NCBI RefSeq assembly: GCF_000377705.1
Contig: NZ_KB898624.1
Location: forward strand, 404,738-468,737
Direction of reading: 5' to 3'
DNA from: Salsuginibacillus kocurii DSM 18087
Lineage (GTDB): Bacteria; Bacillota; Bacilli; Bacillales; Marinococcaceae
DNA length: 64,000 nucleotides
Below are positions 27,367-38,022 of this stretch, piece by piece. A program made the translations under genes and the position numbers. The number at the start of each line of letters is the position of its first letter. Positions within the stretch are counted from its first letter, which is position 1. Below the pieces are notes generated by a model. The model saw only the letters and a program-made list of their open reading frames with translations, was not told where the DNA came from and searched no databases.

Positions 27367-27912
27367 TTAGTTTAACGTTTTTACGGTGCGCTCATGATTC
27401 GTGTAAACACAAAGGTCGGCAGCTGTTTTCATGGCTTCAGTAGCAATTTCTTCAGCCCCAAGGTGAGAGGCATGCTGAACAAGTGCACGCCCAGCAGCTA
27501 ATGCGTAATTCCCTCCTGAGCCGATCGCTACTACTCCGTCATCTGGTTCAATTACTTCTCCTGTACCGGAGACAACTAAAAGATGGTCCTTGTTCATTAC
27601 AATTAACATCGCTTCTAAACGACGCAACATTTTATCACCGCGCCATTCTTTAGCCAATTCAACTGCAGAGCGTTTTAAATCTCCATTAAATTCTTGGAGT
27701 TTGGCTTCAAATTTTTCAAATAGTGTAAACGCGTCAGCTACAGAGCCAGCAAACCCGGTCAATACACTATCATGATAAATTTTACGGACTTTTTGAGCTT
27801 TATGTTTCATTACTACAGCTTGCCCAAACGTCACCTGGCCATCTCCTGCCATCGCACATTTCCCATTATGATGACAGGCAAAAATCGTGGTGGCATGTAA
27901 TTGCTGGTCCAT
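27367..27912 (-). CDS. hslV: ATP-dependent protease peptidase subunit HslV (ClpQ)
   Basis: Proteasome-type threonine peptidase, partner of HslU. 181 residues from ATG 27912 (GGAGGGT upstream); the longer start would overlap the xerC end. The catalytic Thr-Thr pair (TTIFA) is preceded by a seven-residue leader MDQQLHA. B. subtilis ClpQ also has a leader and uses an N-terminal Ser after Met removal, but here residue 2 is Asp. [14 protein letters not shown] and [14 protein letters not shown] are conserved. Confidence 0.95.
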   Translation of the reverse strand: MDQQLHATTIFACHHNGKCAMAGDGQVTFGQAVVMKHKAQKVRKIYHDSVLTGFAGSVADAFTLFEKFEAKLQEFNGDLKRSAVELAKEWRGDKMLRRLEAMLIVMNKDHLLVVSGTGEVIEPDDGVVAIGSGGNYALAAGRALVQHASHLGAEEIATEAMKTAADLCVYTNHERTVKTLN

Positions 27913-27930
27913 GAATACCCTCCGTTTCAA

Positions 27931-28833
27931 TTAAGCTCTAGGATGGCTTTGATTGTACACAGCCTTTAATCTTTCTTTTGTTACATGAGTATAAAGCTGG
28001 GTTGAAGATAAGTGTTCATGTCCTAAAAGTTCTTGAACAGCCCGTAAGTCAGCACCTTGGTCCAATAAATGGGTCGCAAATGTATGTCTGAGCATATGAG
28101 GGCTGACATGCAGCGTGTGCGAAGCTTCTTTAACTCGCTTAGATAACATATGCCTGATCCCTCGGTCTGTAATGGGGTCCCCCCTGTAATTTAAAAAAAG
28201 AGTTTTATCTCTTTTTTGTCTCAGCAATTTTTCACGTCCGTCATTTAAGTAACTCTCAAGAGCGTTCAAAGCAAACGCCCCTACAGGAACGTAACGGTCC
28301 TTTTTCCCTTTACCTTGCACAAATACTGTGCCTAATATGGAATCGATATCTCCGGTTTGTAAACTGCAGCATTCACTTACGCGAAGTCCCGAGGCATATA
28401 AAAGCTCAATAATGGCCAAATCTCTTTGATCTAGAGGCTTCGACCCAGCCACCGTTTCTAACAGCATCTCTATTTCCTCTCCATACAAAAACCGAGGTAA
28501 ACGCACAGCTTTTGAACGTCCACTCACAAAAGAGAACGGGTTGACTGTTACCACTTCTTCCCGTTCTAAGAAATTATATAATGACCTTAGCCCTGACAAT
28601 CGCCGGGCCACCGTCACCCGTGATAAACCTTGGTTATGCCAGGCGGTTATGAGTTTTCGGACATGATCATACGTCGTATAACGAAAGTCTTCAATCTCTT
28701 CGTCTCTCATAAACTCCTGCCACATCTTGGCGTCTTTTTGATACCCCTTAATGGTCAACGGCGATGCATTTTTTTCCATTTGAAGTGTTCGCAAAAAGTG
28801 TTGGAGCCACTCGTTAAACAAAGGTTCATTCAT
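27931..28833 (-). CDS. xerC: Site-specific tyrosine recombinase XerC (CodV)
   Basis: Resolves chromosome dimers at dif. 300 residues from ATG 28833. Catalytic residues are visible: Arg151 (SGLRVSE), the Lys near 175 in QGKGKKDR, His246 and Arg249 (SPHMLRHTF), His272 and Tyr281. The SAM-like N-terminal domain spans about 5-90. First gene of the codV-clpQY-codY cluster. Confidence 0.95.
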   Translation of the reverse strand: MNEPLFNEWLQHFLRTLQMEKNASPLTIKGYQKDAKMWQEFMRDEEIEDFRYTTYDHVRKLITAWHNQGLSRVTVARRLSGLRSLYNFLEREEVVTVNPFSFVSGRSKAVRLPRFLYGEEIEMLLETVAGSKPLDQRDLAIIELLYASGLRVSECCSLQTGDIDSILGTVFVQGKGKKDRYVPVGAFALNALESYLNDGREKLLRQKRDKTLFLNYRGDPITDRGIRHMLSKRVKEASHTLHVSPHMLRHTFATHLLDQGADLRAVQELLGHEHLSSTQLYTHVTKERLKAVYNQSHPRA

Positions 28834-28894
28834 CCTTAGCACCCCACAAAAGCTATTTGATTTTATCATACTTTTCTGAGAGCGGCAACGGAGT

Positions 28895-30202
28895 TTACAC
28901 TTTTTTCATAAAATTCTGAATGGTGTCTAATGCCCGTTCAGCTAATCGACCATAGCGTTCTTGCTTCTTTTTCACCTTTTCATCGAGTGATGGAAGCAGG
29001 CCGAAGTTAGCATTTATAGGCTGAAAGTTATCTGGATTAGCAGTCGTAATATAATTAGCCATACCGCCAAGCACCGTTTCCTTAGGGAATATAATCATAT
29101 CTTTATTCTGAACGAGTCTTGCCGCATTTAAACCAGCAATTAATCCAGCGGCTGCTGATTCCACATATCCTTCAACACCTGTGATTTGCCCGGCAAAAAA
29201 TAGATCCTCCCGCTTCTTTGATTGATACGTAGGTTCGAGCAGATTTGGAGAATTTACGAATGTATTTCGATGCATAACCCCAAAGCGCACAATTTCCGCA
29301 TTTTCTAAGCCTGGAATCATGCGGACAATTTCTTTTTGCGGCCCCCACTTCATGTGCGTTTGAAAACCAACTATATTATAAAGGGTTCCTTCTTGGTTAT
29401 CTTGGCGTAATTGAATGACAGCATACGGACGTTCTCCTGTTTCAGGATGTTCCAGACCAACTGGCTTCATCGGACCGAATAAAAGCGTTTTCTCGCCTCG
29501 TTCTGCCATGACTTCTACCGGCATACAGCCTTCAAAGTAGATTTCTTTTTCAAACTCTTTAAGTGGGACTCGCTCTGCTTCAACTAAAGCCTTTTGAAAC
29601 GTTTCAAATTCTTCCTTTGTCATCGGGCAATTAATGTAAGCTGCTTCTCCTTTGTCATACCTTGATTTTAAATACGCTTTATTCATATCAATGCTATCTG
29701 TCTCAATGATGGGCGCAGCTGCGTCATAAAAGTAAAGGTACTCTTCCCCGGTAAAGTCCAGAATCGCTTCAGAAAGGCTTTCAGTAGTTAGTGGTCCTGT
29801 AGCGACAATAGTAGGCCCAGCAGGCAACTCAGTAATCTCTTCATTTTTCACTGTAACATTCGGATGTTCTTTCACCTTCTCTGTGACGCGGGCAGCGAAC
29901 TCGTGCCGGTCTACAGCCAATGCTCCACCAGCTGGAACGCTGGAAGAATCCGCTGCCTCTACAATCACTGAATCAAGGTGCCTCATTTCTTCTTTCAGCA
30001 CACCTACCGCATTCGTCAATGCATTTCCCCGCAATGAATTACTACAAACTAATTCCGCAAATTTATCCGTGTGGTGAGCTGGTGTCTGTTTGGCAGGCCT
30101 CATTTCATAGAGGGTAACGGTTATCCCGCGCTTAGCTAATTGCCACGTGGCTTCACTACCCGCCAAGCCCGCTCCGATCACGTTTACGTGTTGTGAATTC
30201 AT
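28895..30202 (-). CDS. trmFO: Folate/FAD-dependent tRNA methyltransferase TrmFO (Gid)
   Basis: Makes ribothymidine at position 54 of tRNA using methylene-tetrahydrofolate. 435 residues from ATG 30202 (GAGGTG upstream). FAD-binding [11 protein letters not shown] at the N-terminus, conserved CSNSLRGN and [14 protein letters not shown] with the catalytic Cys, and [17 protein letters not shown] near the C-terminus. Confidence 0.96.
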   Translation of the reverse strand: MNSQHVNVIGAGLAGSEATWQLAKRGITVTLYEMRPAKQTPAHHTDKFAELVCSNSLRGNALTNAVGVLKEEMRHLDSVIVEAADSSSVPAGGALAVDRHEFAARVTEKVKEHPNVTVKNEEITELPAGPTIVATGPLTTESLSEAILDFTGEEYLYFYDAAAPIIETDSIDMNKAYLKSRYDKGEAAYINCPMTKEEFETFQKALVEAERVPLKEFEKEIYFEGCMPVEVMAERGEKTLLFGPMKPVGLEHPETGERPYAVIQLRQDNQEGTLYNIVGFQTHMKWGPQKEIVRMIPGLENAEIVRFGVMHRNTFVNSPNLLEPTYQSKKREDLFFAGQITGVEGYVESAAAGLIAGLNAARLVQNKDMIIFPKETVLGGMANYITTANPDNFQPINANFGLLPSLDEKVKKKQERYGRLAERALDTIQNFMKKV

Positions 30203-30244
30203 TCTAAACACCTCTTCTTGCTTTCTAACTAGTTGTCCAGACAT

Positions 30245-30280
30245 GAGAAAACCCCCTTTTTAAAAAGGGGAAGTCTCAAG
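30245..30280 (-). terminator. Terminator-like hairpin between topA and trmFO
   Basis: Palindrome CCCCTTTTT/AAAAAGGGG at 30253-30270, followed on the minus strand by GTTTTC. Flanking GAGACT/AGTCTC-like bases can extend it. It should reduce read-through from topA into trmFO. Confidence 0.65.
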
Positions 30281-30318
30281 GTAAATCCAAAGACTGCATA
30301 TTCACAAGTCATACAGCA

Positions 30319-32391
30319 TTAATTTGGATCTTCTTTATAATCACACTCCGTACACTGAACATGAATTCCTTTTTTCGTTTTCTTTTCGACCAGTAGGTTT
30401 TCACACTTAGGACACGGTCTGGAAATTGGTTTATCCCAGGAAATAAAGTCGCAGTCCGGGTACCGGTCACATCCGAAAAAGGTTCGGTTTTTCTTGCTCT
30501 TTCGTTCAACGACGTTACCTTCTGTACATTTCGGGCACTTCACTCCGATTTCTTTTAAAATCGGCTTCGTGTTACGGCAATCAGGGAAGTTAGAGCAAGC
30601 CATAAACTTGCCGTATCTTCCCATTTTATAAACCATTGGATGACCGCATTCTTCACAGTCTTCACCGGCCGGTTCATCCTTAATTTCTACTTCTTTCATT
30701 TCTTCTTCAGCAACTTTTAACCGTTTGTCAAAGCCTTGGTAAAAGTCATCAATAATGTGAACCCAGTTTGCTTTGCCTTCTTCAATGTGGTCAAGGTCAC
30801 TTTCCATTTGGGCAGTGAACTCCACATTTAATATTTCCGGGAAGAACTCGACGATTAAGTCGAGTACAATTTCACCAAGCTCTGTCGGCACAAAGCGGCG
30901 GTCCTGCAAAGCCACATAATTTCTACGCTGAATCGTATCTAACGTTGGCGCGTATGTGGACGGACGCCCGATCCCCAGTTCTTCCATAGTCCGAACGAGA
31001 CGGGCCTCTGTATAACGCGGCGGAGGCTGAGTGAAGTGCTGGTTCGGTTCAAGCTCTTCTTTTTTGGCTGTCTCGCCTTCTTTTAAGTCAGGCAACAATT
31101 TATTTTCTTCTTTCTTTTGATCGTCGCTGCCTTCTACGTAGACTTTCATGAAACCTTGGAACTTCACTTTAGAACCAGTTGCACGAAACATCACGCCGTT
31201 ATTCGATAAATCGACTGTCATCGTATCCATTACGGCCGGCGCCATTTCACTTGCGACCATTCGTTCCCAGATCAATTTATATAAGCGGTATTGATCCCGA
31301 CTCAAATAAGGCTTCATATTCTTCGGGTCTTTAAAAATAGCAGTTGGGCGGATGGCTTCGTGGGCGTCCTGCGCATTATTATCTTGCTTTTGCTTGCGCT
31401 CGTTTTTGCGCGTATAGTCTGCCCCATAATTTGCTTCTACGTATTCTTTCGCTTCTTGTTTCGCCGTATCAGAAATCCGGGTCGAGTCTGTACGCATATA
31501 TGTGATCAGACCCACTGTTCCTTCTTTACCGACATCTACCCCTTCGTAAAGCTGTTGAGCTACCATCATCGTTTTCTTTGCGCGGAAGTTTAATTTTCGA
31601 GCTGCTTCTTGCTGCAAGGATGATGTTGTAAAAGGCAATACTGGGTTTCGCTTACGTTCACGTTTTTTAACGGTGTCGACCTGAAAGTCTTCACCTTGAA
31701 TCGCATTTAGAACTTGGTTAACTTCTTCTTCAGTTCCTAAATCCTTTTTCTGACCATCCTGACCATAAAACTTGGCTTCAAAGCTTTCTTTTCCGTACGT
31801 AAAGCTGCCTTTAATGCTCCAGTATTCTTCCGGCTGAAAGTTTTGAATCTCTTGTTCACGGTCTATAATCATTTTAACAGCAATCGACTGAACACGCCCA
31901 GCACTTAAGCCTTTTTTGACTTTTTTCCATAATAATGGACTGATGTTGTACCCAACCAAACGGTCTAAAATTCGTCTCGCCTGTTGGGCATCAACTAGAT
32001 CATAATTAATTTTTCGAGGGTTTTTAAATGAATCTTTAATAGCTGGTTTTGTAATCTCATTAAATACTACCCGGCATTCACTATCTAAATCCACGCCTAA
32101 GCTATAGGCGAGGTGCCAAGCAATTGCCTCACCTTCACGATCTGGGTCGGCAGCTAAATAGACTTTTTTAGCCTTTTTGGCCGCAGTTTTTAACTCTTTT
32201 AATACAGGACCTTTACCACGGATCGTAATATACCGCGGTTCGTATTCATTTTCAACGTCAACACCCATCTGACTTTTTGGCAAGTCTCTTACGTGTCCCA
32301 TTGAAGCTTTCACCGTATATTTTTTCCCCAGATATTTACTGATTGTTTTTGCTTTGGCGGGAGATTCAACTATTACTAAATAATCTGCCAT
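30319..32391 (-). CDS. topA: DNA topoisomerase I
   Basis: Type IA topoisomerase that relaxes negative supercoils. 690 residues. Toprim domain at 3-120 with [10 protein letters not shown], active-site Tyr298 in [12 protein letters not shown], and three C-terminal Cys4 zinc fingers (starting CEECGHP, CPKCTEG, CPKCENL). Has its own promoter in the dprA-topA gap. Confidence 0.98.
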   Translation of the reverse strand: MADYLVIVESPAKAKTISKYLGKKYTVKASMGHVRDLPKSQMGVDVENEYEPRYITIRGKGPVLKELKTAAKKAKKVYLAADPDREGEAIAWHLAYSLGVDLDSECRVVFNEITKPAIKDSFKNPRKINYDLVDAQQARRILDRLVGYNISPLLWKKVKKGLSAGRVQSIAVKMIIDREQEIQNFQPEEYWSIKGSFTYGKESFEAKFYGQDGQKKDLGTEEEVNQVLNAIQGEDFQVDTVKKRERKRNPVLPFTTSSLQQEAARKLNFRAKKTMMVAQQLYEGVDVGKEGTVGLITYMRTDSTRISDTAKQEAKEYVEANYGADYTRKNERKQKQDNNAQDAHEAIRPTAIFKDPKNMKPYLSRDQYRLYKLIWERMVASEMAPAVMDTMTVDLSNNGVMFRATGSKVKFQGFMKVYVEGSDDQKKEENKLLPDLKEGETAKKEELEPNQHFTQPPPRYTEARLVRTMEELGIGRPSTYAPTLDTIQRRNYVALQDRRFVPTELGEIVLDLIVEFFPEILNVEFTAQMESDLDHIEEGKANWVHIIDDFYQGFDKRLKVAEEEMKEVEIKDEPAGEDCEECGHPMVYKMGRYGKFMACSNFPDCRNTKPILKEIGVKCPKCTEGNVVERKSKKNRTFFGCDRYPDCDFISWDKPISRPCPKCENLLVEKKTKKGIHVQCTECDYKEDPN

Positions 32392-32435
32392 CTCGGATGT
32401 TTCCTCCCCCTTTGGGAATTTTAAAATCTTCCCTA

Positions 32436-32464
32436 TTATTAAACATGGGTTTTAGGTTTGTCAA
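32436..32464 (-). promoter_or_regulatory. SigA promoter of topA
   Basis: Perfect TTGACA (32459-32464), 17-base spacer, TAATAA(T) (32436-32441), about 45 bases before the topA ATG. The rest of the 177-base dprA-topA gap shows nothing else. Confidence 0.65.
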
Positions 32465-32568
32465 ATATAAGAAACGCTCCAACCCGCTTGATTCAGCCCT
32501 TTCAGGAGTGGTTAAACCGTGTTTATATCAGCCTTACAGCTTTATTTATTTCCTTGTACATTTTTTAT

Positions 32569-33441
32569 TTACCTACCCTTTTGGGAAGCTACCTTCAAGT
32601 CCTCAACTTGTAAAATTGGATACGCTCCGTCTTGAATAAGCCGGTTCGTTCCCATAGAAACTGGTTCATGAATAGGACCAGGAAGAGCAAGTACATCTTT
32701 TCCTTGTTCCAACGCCATTTCTGCTGTAATTAAAGAGCCTGACTTCAATCCTGCTTCAACAACAAATAAGCGGTCAGACAATGCACTGATAAGTCGGTTA
32801 CGCATGGGAAAGTGCCATTTTTGGGGAGGGGTGTGGGGAGGGAATTCACTGATGAGCAAATGATCTCTTGCAATAAGTCGGGCTAAGGCAAGATTGGACT
32901 TGGGGTACAGATAATTAAAACCACTGCCAAGAACTGCAATCGTTTGTTCCTTCGAAGCTACTGCAAGCCGGTGCGCTATGGTATCAATACCGACAGCCAG
33001 GCCACTTACAATGACTGTTCCTTCTTGAACTAACGGCGGAAGTATTTCATGGAGCATTGCTTCTCCGTACGGAGTTGCTTGCCGGGTGCCAACTACTCCA
33101 AGTAGATCAAAGTGGTTCCATGTCTTTTTTTGGCCTTTTAGATAAAGGACATAAGGAGGGTCATGCATTCTTCTAAGACGTGTTGGGTAATCTTGGTCAA
33201 AGATAGTAACCGTTTGGATGTTCATCTTCGCAAGCATTTGTTTAAACTCACGAAATGTCGGTGCATCAGCCAGCGCTTTGAGCTGCTGTGAGCGCACGCC
33301 AGCATAAGAGGCAAGCTCTTGGACGGAGAAGTTGGCAGCGTCTTTCGTAAACAAATTTGCGCGTTCCATGTTCGTAAAGAGCCGATTATTGGGTCCAAGA
33401 TACCAATGATAATACGAAAGAGCGAGGGCAGATTCGTCCAT
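32569..33441 (-). CDS. dprA: DNA processing protein DprA (Smf)
   Basis: Binds single-stranded DNA and loads RecA during natural transformation. 290 residues from ATG 33441, with AGGAGG six bases upstream; the longer hydrophobic N-terminus is rejected. Rossmann-type motifs GVVGTRQATPYG, SGLAVGIDTIAHR and GSGFNYLYPKSN are intact. No C-terminal DML1/winged-helix domain is evident beyond residue 285. Confidence 0.94.
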   Translation of the reverse strand: MDESALALSYYHWYLGPNNRLFTNMERANLFTKDAANFSVQELASYAGVRSQQLKALADAPTFREFKQMLAKMNIQTVTIFDQDYPTRLRRMHDPPYVLYLKGQKKTWNHFDLLGVVGTRQATPYGEAMLHEILPPLVQEGTVIVSGLAVGIDTIAHRLAVASKEQTIAVLGSGFNYLYPKSNLALARLIARDHLLISEFPPHTPPQKWHFPMRNRLISALSDRLFVVEAGLKSGSLITAEMALEQGKDVLALPGPIHEPVSMGTNRLIQDGAYPILQVEDLKVASQKGR

Positions 33442-33519
33442 ATTCAACCTCCTATATAAATAGTAAGAGTATGGAAATAATAAGAAGGAAAACAAAAAGA
33501 AGGGAAGGATAGTAGAGGA

Positions 33520-33546
33520 AAAGGGCTGGTGTCTGCCCAGCCCTTT
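33520..33546 (-). terminator. Intrinsic terminator after sucD
   Basis: Stem AAGGGCTGG/CCAGCCCTT (33521-33529 with 33537-33545), loop of seven, followed by TTTTCC on the minus strand. Ends the sucCD transcript before dprA. Confidence 0.8.
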
Positions 33547-33558
33547 CTATAATTTCAC

Positions 33559-34470
33559 TTATTTTGCGTCGTGTGTGAGGCATTCTTCATACAAGTTGTT
33601 TTCTTTTAAGGACTCGATTAGCGTTTCACCAATCACTGCAGGTGTATCAGCTACGCTCACCCCACAATTTTCTAGGGTTTTAATCTTTTCATCGGCTGTA
33701 CCTTTGCCGCCGGAAATAATGGCGCCTGCATGGCCCATGCGTTTTCCTGGAGGTGCTGTACGGCCGCCGATAAAGCCAACAACTGGCTTCGACATATTTT
33801 CTTTGATCCATTCAGCCGCCTCTTCTTCGGCTGTACCGCCGATTTCACCAATCATCACAACAGCTTTCGTATCAGGATCTTCATTAAACAATTTCAAAGT
33901 ATCGATGAAGTTTGTTCCGTTTACCGGATCGCCCCCGATACCAACTGCAGTCGATTGCCCAATGCCTGCGGTAGAAAGCTGGTCTACAGCTTCATAAGTT
34001 AACGTTCCAGAACGTGAAACGACACCAACATGGCCTGGTTTATGAATATAGCCAGGCATAATGCCGATTTTACACTCCTCTGGTGTGATAACCCCCGGGC
34101 AATTTGGACCGACAAGTCGTGTTTTCTTGCCTTCCATAAAACGACGTACGTTTAACATATCAAGTACAGGAATTCCTTCAGTGATACAGATTGCCAAATC
34201 CAATTCAGCATCTACTGCTTCCATAATGGCATCCGCTGCAAATGCAGGTGGAACATAAATGACAGAAGCTGTTGCTCCTGTTGCTTTCACTGCATCTTCG
34301 ACTGTATCAAAAACTGGAACACCTTCGATTTCTGTGCCGCCTTTTTTTGGTGTGACACCGCCTACAATATTTGTTCCGTACTCAATAGCCTGCTTCGTGT
34401 GAAACAGTCCTGTCGAGCCCGTAATACCTTGTACAATGACTTTGGTATCTTTATCTATCATGACACTCAT
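33559..34470 (-). CDS. sucD: Succinyl-CoA synthetase alpha subunit
   Basis: TCA-cycle enzyme; carries the phosphohistidine in [10 protein letters not shown] and the CoA-binding [18 protein letters not shown] motif. 303 residues. 19 bases after sucC. Members of this family use ADP in Bacillus. Confidence 0.97.
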   Translation of the reverse strand: MSVMIDKDTKVIVQGITGSTGLFHTKQAIEYGTNIVGGVTPKKGGTEIEGVPVFDTVEDAVKATGATASVIYVPPAFAADAIMEAVDAELDLAICITEGIPVLDMLNVRRFMEGKKTRLVGPNCPGVITPEECKIGIMPGYIHKPGHVGVVSRSGTLTYEAVDQLSTAGIGQSTAVGIGGDPVNGTNFIDTLKLFNEDPDTKAVVMIGEIGGTAEEEAAEWIKENMSKPVVGFIGGRTAPPGKRMGHAGAIISGGKGTADEKIKTLENCGVSVADTPAVIGETLIESLKENNLYEECLTHDAK

Positions 34471-34489
34471 GCCAGCACGTCCCGCCTTT

Positions 34490-35650
34490 CTATTTCACTA
34501 GCTCTACGATTTTTTGTGCACCATCTGCCATTGAATCAGCAGCAGTAATGTTCAAGCCGGATTCTTCAAGAATTTTCTTGCCTTGTTCAACGTTTGTACC
34601 CTCTAAACGAACAACTAACGGAAGCTCAAGACCAACTTCTTTTGTAGCTGCGATAACACCTTCTGCAATCACGTCACACTTCATGATGCCGCCGAAGATA
34701 TTAACGTAAATCCCTTTTACATGTTCATCGTCAAGAATAATCTTAAATGCTTCAGTTACTTTTTCAGCACTTGCGCCGCCGCCCACATCAAGGAAGTTGG
34801 CAGGGTCGCCGTTGTAATGCTTAATAATATCCATCGTCGACATCGCAAGACCTGCACCATTTACCATACAGCCAATGTTGCCATCGAGAGCGATATAGCT
34901 CAAGTCATGTTTGCTCGCTTCAATCTCTTTAGGATCTTCTTCGTCCAGATCGCGGAATTCCAATAGATCCTTCTGGCGATAAAGCGCATTAGAATCAAAG
35001 TTCAACTTTGCATCAAGCGCCATTACTTTTCCATCACCAGTTGTAACAAGCGGATTAATCTCAGCAACTGAACAGTCTTTTTCTACAAACACTTGATAAA
35101 GGCCGCTCATGAATTTAACAGCTTGTCCGAGCAAATCAGACGGAATATTAATGTTAAATGCTAGACGACGTGCTTGATACCCCTGCAGTCCTACTGCTGG
35201 GTCAATAAATTCTTTGAAAATCTTCTCAGGCGTTTCTTCAGCGACTTCTTCAATCTCTGTGCCGCCTTCTTCTGAGCCCATTAACACAATCCGGGAAGTC
35301 GCCCGGTCCAATACGAGGCCGATATAAAACTCGCTTTGAATGTCACATCCCTCTTCAATTAAGAGACGTTTCACTTCTTTACCCTCTGAACCAGTTTGAT
35401 GCGTAACAAGTGTCTTCCCAAGAATCTCATCTGCGTATGTACGCACATTGTCCAGGTTTTTAGCTACTTTAACACCACCTGCTTTACCACGGCCACCAGC
35501 GTGAATCTGGGCTTTTACCACATTCACATCAGTGCCCAGGGCCTTTGCAGATTCCACCGCTTCATCCACGGAGAATGCAACTTTGCCATTTGGCACAGCA
35601 ACACCGTACTGTCTCAGGAGCTCTTTCCCTTGATACTCATGAATATTCAT
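34490..35650 (-). CDS. sucC: Succinyl-CoA synthetase beta subunit
   Basis: ATP-grasp subunit. 386 residues from ATG 35650 ([16 protein letters not shown]); the extra 35 residues upstream are rejected because they fall in the leader and do not match the family. Motifs [14 protein letters not shown] and [13 protein letters not shown] are present. Leader has a hairpin and a cre-like site. Confidence 0.97.
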   Translation of the reverse strand: MNIHEYQGKELLRQYGVAVPNGKVAFSVDEAVESAKALGTDVNVVKAQIHAGGRGKAGGVKVAKNLDNVRTYADEILGKTLVTHQTGSEGKEVKRLLIEEGCDIQSEFYIGLVLDRATSRIVLMGSEEGGTEIEEVAEETPEKIFKEFIDPAVGLQGYQARRLAFNINIPSDLLGQAVKFMSGLYQVFVEKDCSVAEINPLVTTGDGKVMALDAKLNFDSNALYRQKDLLEFRDLDEEDPKEIEASKHDLSYIALDGNIGCMVNGAGLAMSTMDIIKHYNGDPANFLDVGGGASAEKVTEAFKIILDDEHVKGIYVNIFGGIMKCDVIAEGVIAATKEVGLELPLVVRLEGTNVEQGKKILEESGLNITAADSMADGAQKIVELVK

Positions 35651-35718
35651 GTTTTTCTCCATCCTCCTAACGGTTCCGTACGTATTTTCATGCGGACTAG
35701 GTCGCGCACGGAATAAAG

Positions 35719-35748
35719 TCGAACTATGTGTTTTTTCACACAGTTCGG
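35719..35748 (-). promoter_or_regulatory. Hairpin in the sucCD leader
   Basis: Inverted repeat 35719-35730 with 35737-35748 (11 pairs, one G-T mismatch) and a loop of six A/T, about 70 bases before sucC. Could be an attenuator or an mRNA stabiliser. It has no U-run on the sucC side. Confidence 0.5.
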
Positions 35749-35817
35749 CACACACCCTTAATCCTATATAAAAACTATTATTATTTCAACATTTCGTCAA
35801 AAGTTTACAAAAAATTT

Positions 35818-35832
35818 TGCAACCGTTCTCAT
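35818..35832 (-). promoter_or_regulatory. Candidate cre (CcpA) site upstream of sucCD
   Basis: The minus-strand 15-mer ATGAGAACGGTTGCA fits WTGNAANCGNWWNCW with one mismatch. TCA-cycle genes are often catabolite controlled; function here is inferred. Confidence 0.35.
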
Positions 35833-35842
35833 TCAAACTTAC

Positions 35843-36139
35843 TTAAGAATGAACATTTTGATCGATCCGATAAACAAATGCAAACACTTCTGCCACCACT
35901 TCATAGAGCTCTGTCGGTATGGATTCATTGATTTCAAGCTGGCTCAAAAGCTCTACAAGCGACTGGTCTTCCTGGATCGGTACATTGGCTGCTTTGGCTT
36001 TAGCAATCAATTCTTCAGCCATATAACCTTTTCCCTTTGCCTTTACTTCCGGAGCATCTTGAAATTGTTCGTTATAACCGAGAGCTACTGCTCGTTTGCG
36101 TACAATTTCTTCATGTGCTTTATCTTCGTGTTCACTCAT
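35843..36139 (-). CDS. Stand-alone FlhB C-terminal-domain-like protein (YlqH type)
   Basis: 98 residues resembling the cytoplasmic domain of FlhB after the NPTH cleavage site: RAVALGYNEQF, YMAEELIAKAKAANVPI and a C-terminal SIPTELYEVVAEVFAFVYRID. No membrane part. Overlaps the preceding FliK-like gene by four bases (ATGA). Function unknown; the pairing with a FliK-like protein mirrors the FliK-FlhB switch pair. Confidence 0.85.
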   Translation of the reverse strand: MSEHEDKAHEEIVRKRAVALGYNEQFQDAPEVKAKGKGYMAEELIAKAKAANVPIQEDQSLVELLSQLEINESIPTELYEVVAEVFAFVYRIDQNVHS

Positions 36140-37998
36140 ACGCGAACATCCACTCCTTCATAGCCAGTATAGTTCTGATAGGCAGTTGCTGCATTATTGG
36201 GTCCGGACTCCTGTATTTGTTTCCACGACAAGCCTGATAACTGGTAGTTTTTGGATTGGAGCTGTTCTTGTAAAAAAGGTTTTAACAAAGAAAGTAACGT
36301 TTTCGGTTCTTTTTCATCATTTAAAACCTGCACTGAAACGATTCTGTTTTGAATTTGGACATCTACCACTGTATGCCCTAATTGCTCCAGCTCCAAATAA
36401 AATAGCACCCTAGCATGGTCTGGATGAATCGATCCATCTTTCTGTCGGCGCCCTTCCCATTGCATCGTCAAGTCCGTCTGAAAATTACCTAGCTGCAACG
36501 GAATTTGCTGCGTTGTTTGTTGGAGAGGACCTTGTTGCTCAGTTGATAAGAGCTGTTGACCGGTTAAACGATGTACCAACTGTTCAGCTTGGAGGCGCAG
36601 CCCATCTGGAAGCTGTTGCATATGCTGCAATAATAACGGTTTTAGACGCTCCGATACTTGCGCGTCACTAAGTGATTGCTGTCCTTCTGCACTTGCTGTC
36701 AACACTGATCCAAGTTGGCGTTCATGACCGAGGCCCATCATGTTGAAGAGCTGCTGCAGCTGAGCTCCTGGGCTTGCATTCGTTCCTTCTATTGCTCCAT
36801 GTGTAGATGGAGTCGTTAACATCCGGGTCAGCACTTGTTGTTCAGCACTTGAGAAGTTGGTGTTCTGTTGCAGAAGTGTATTAAGGCGTTCCGTACCTGT
36901 GGCTGCTTGGACCTGGCTGGGCAGAAGTTGGCTCAACTGAGAAAGTTGACGTTCTCCAGCTGTTCCTTCAGCCGGTGTTAAGCGGCTCATTAAAAAATTA
37001 AACAGCTGCGCAGGCTCCATTTGCGAAAGGCCTGACCCTTGACCTGCCCGCGACAAAGAAGGCCATAACTCGCGTACCACCTCTTGATTGGAGGGGTTGA
37101 GCACATTTTGTTGGACGCTTTGCAGGAAGGCTTCTCGTCCCATCCCCTCAGAGAGCAGCCCTATGCGCCGCGCTAACTGTTCTGCTCCCTGATTGATGTT
37201 TGCCGGCACTTGAGTAGAAGTCATGGCCTGAAGCAATGAAACGAGGCTTTGGGACCCTCCTGTACTAGAGCTTGATTGAGCAGGAAGCTGCATGGACCGA
37301 AGGATCGAATCTAACCCTGCTTGCAGCTGCCTTCCTTCCTGAGAGCTAGCACCACTAGATTGAAGATGCTGACTTAAGTTGTTTTGCAGTTGGGCAAGCT
37401 GCTTGGCTAGCGAACTAGAATCCGTCGCTGCTTGCACAGACTGAAAGGTTGTAGCTGTTAGGGGCAGCTCACGCTGAATCATCGTTTGTACAGTCCGCAT
37501 CCCCTCAGCATTCAGACGCCCCATTTGTTGAAGCATATCAGCACCTTGCTGTAGTTGTTCACGAGTAAAAGGCACCTGCTCTCGTTGCAAATGAGAGAGC
37601 AGCTGTTGGTTGGCTCTTGTATCTCCCAATCCGAGCTGACTGAGCACCGTTGTGTGGCTTGAAGACGCAGCCTGACCTGAAGCTCTTGCTTCCGTATTCC
37701 CAGTACCAGCTTGCTGAGCTTGGCTTTCAGGAGGCCGGACGGTATTCGAATCCAACACTTGGAGACGGGGAATACCTTCTCCTTTTTTCACCTGAAAGGT
37801 ATAGGACTGCCCGGTGGATAGCGCCGCTTCAAGCCGCGCTGTGACATTCATATCCCCAATTCGAAGTGTAGCCAAACTCTGCGGAAAAAGCTTCATCACT
37901 TGGCCTTGAAAAATTTGCCCTTGCCTTAAGTTTAATGACTGACCTGTCTGGAGCTTTGGGCGGGATAAATTCGAAGAATCCAGAGATAGTCCTTTCAT
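36136..37998 (-). CDS. Large Gln-rich protein with FliK-like hook-length domain (YlqG type)
   Basis: 620 residues from ATG 37998 (GGGAG upstream; a GTG at 38016 adds six). An N-terminal basic/beta region (about 20-90, LNLRQGQIFQGQVMKL) and a very long Gln/Ser/Leu-rich middle are followed by a C-terminal FliK-type domain (about 500-590, LFYLELEQLGHTVVDVQIQN). Sits in the rnhB-sucC interval as in B. subtilis. Role unknown. Confidence 0.8.
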   Translation of the reverse strand: MKGLSLDSSNLSRPKLQTGQSLNLRQGQIFQGQVMKLFPQSLATLRIGDMNVTARLEAALSTGQSYTFQVKKGEGIPRLQVLDSNTVRPPESQAQQAGTGNTEARASGQAASSSHTTVLSQLGLGDTRANQQLLSHLQREQVPFTREQLQQGADMLQQMGRLNAEGMRTVQTMIQRELPLTATTFQSVQAATDSSSLAKQLAQLQNNLSQHLQSSGASSQEGRQLQAGLDSILRSMQLPAQSSSSTGGSQSLVSLLQAMTSTQVPANINQGAEQLARRIGLLSEGMGREAFLQSVQQNVLNPSNQEVVRELWPSLSRAGQGSGLSQMEPAQLFNFLMSRLTPAEGTAGERQLSQLSQLLPSQVQAATGTERLNTLLQQNTNFSSAEQQVLTRMLTTPSTHGAIEGTNASPGAQLQQLFNMMGLGHERQLGSVLTASAEGQQSLSDAQVSERLKPLLLQHMQQLPDGLRLQAEQLVHRLTGQQLLSTEQQGPLQQTTQQIPLQLGNFQTDLTMQWEGRRQKDGSIHPDHARVLFYLELEQLGHTVVDVQIQNRIVSVQVLNDEKEPKTLLSLLKPFLQEQLQSKNYQLSGLSWKQIQESGPNNAATAYQNYTGYEGVDVRV

Positions 37999-38022
37999 CC
38001 AGACCGCTCCCTTCACGTTTCG

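Noticed and set aside
35651..35755. N-terminal extension of sucC
   Set aside because: It passes through the leader hairpin and does not resemble the family N-terminus; ATG 35650 fits.
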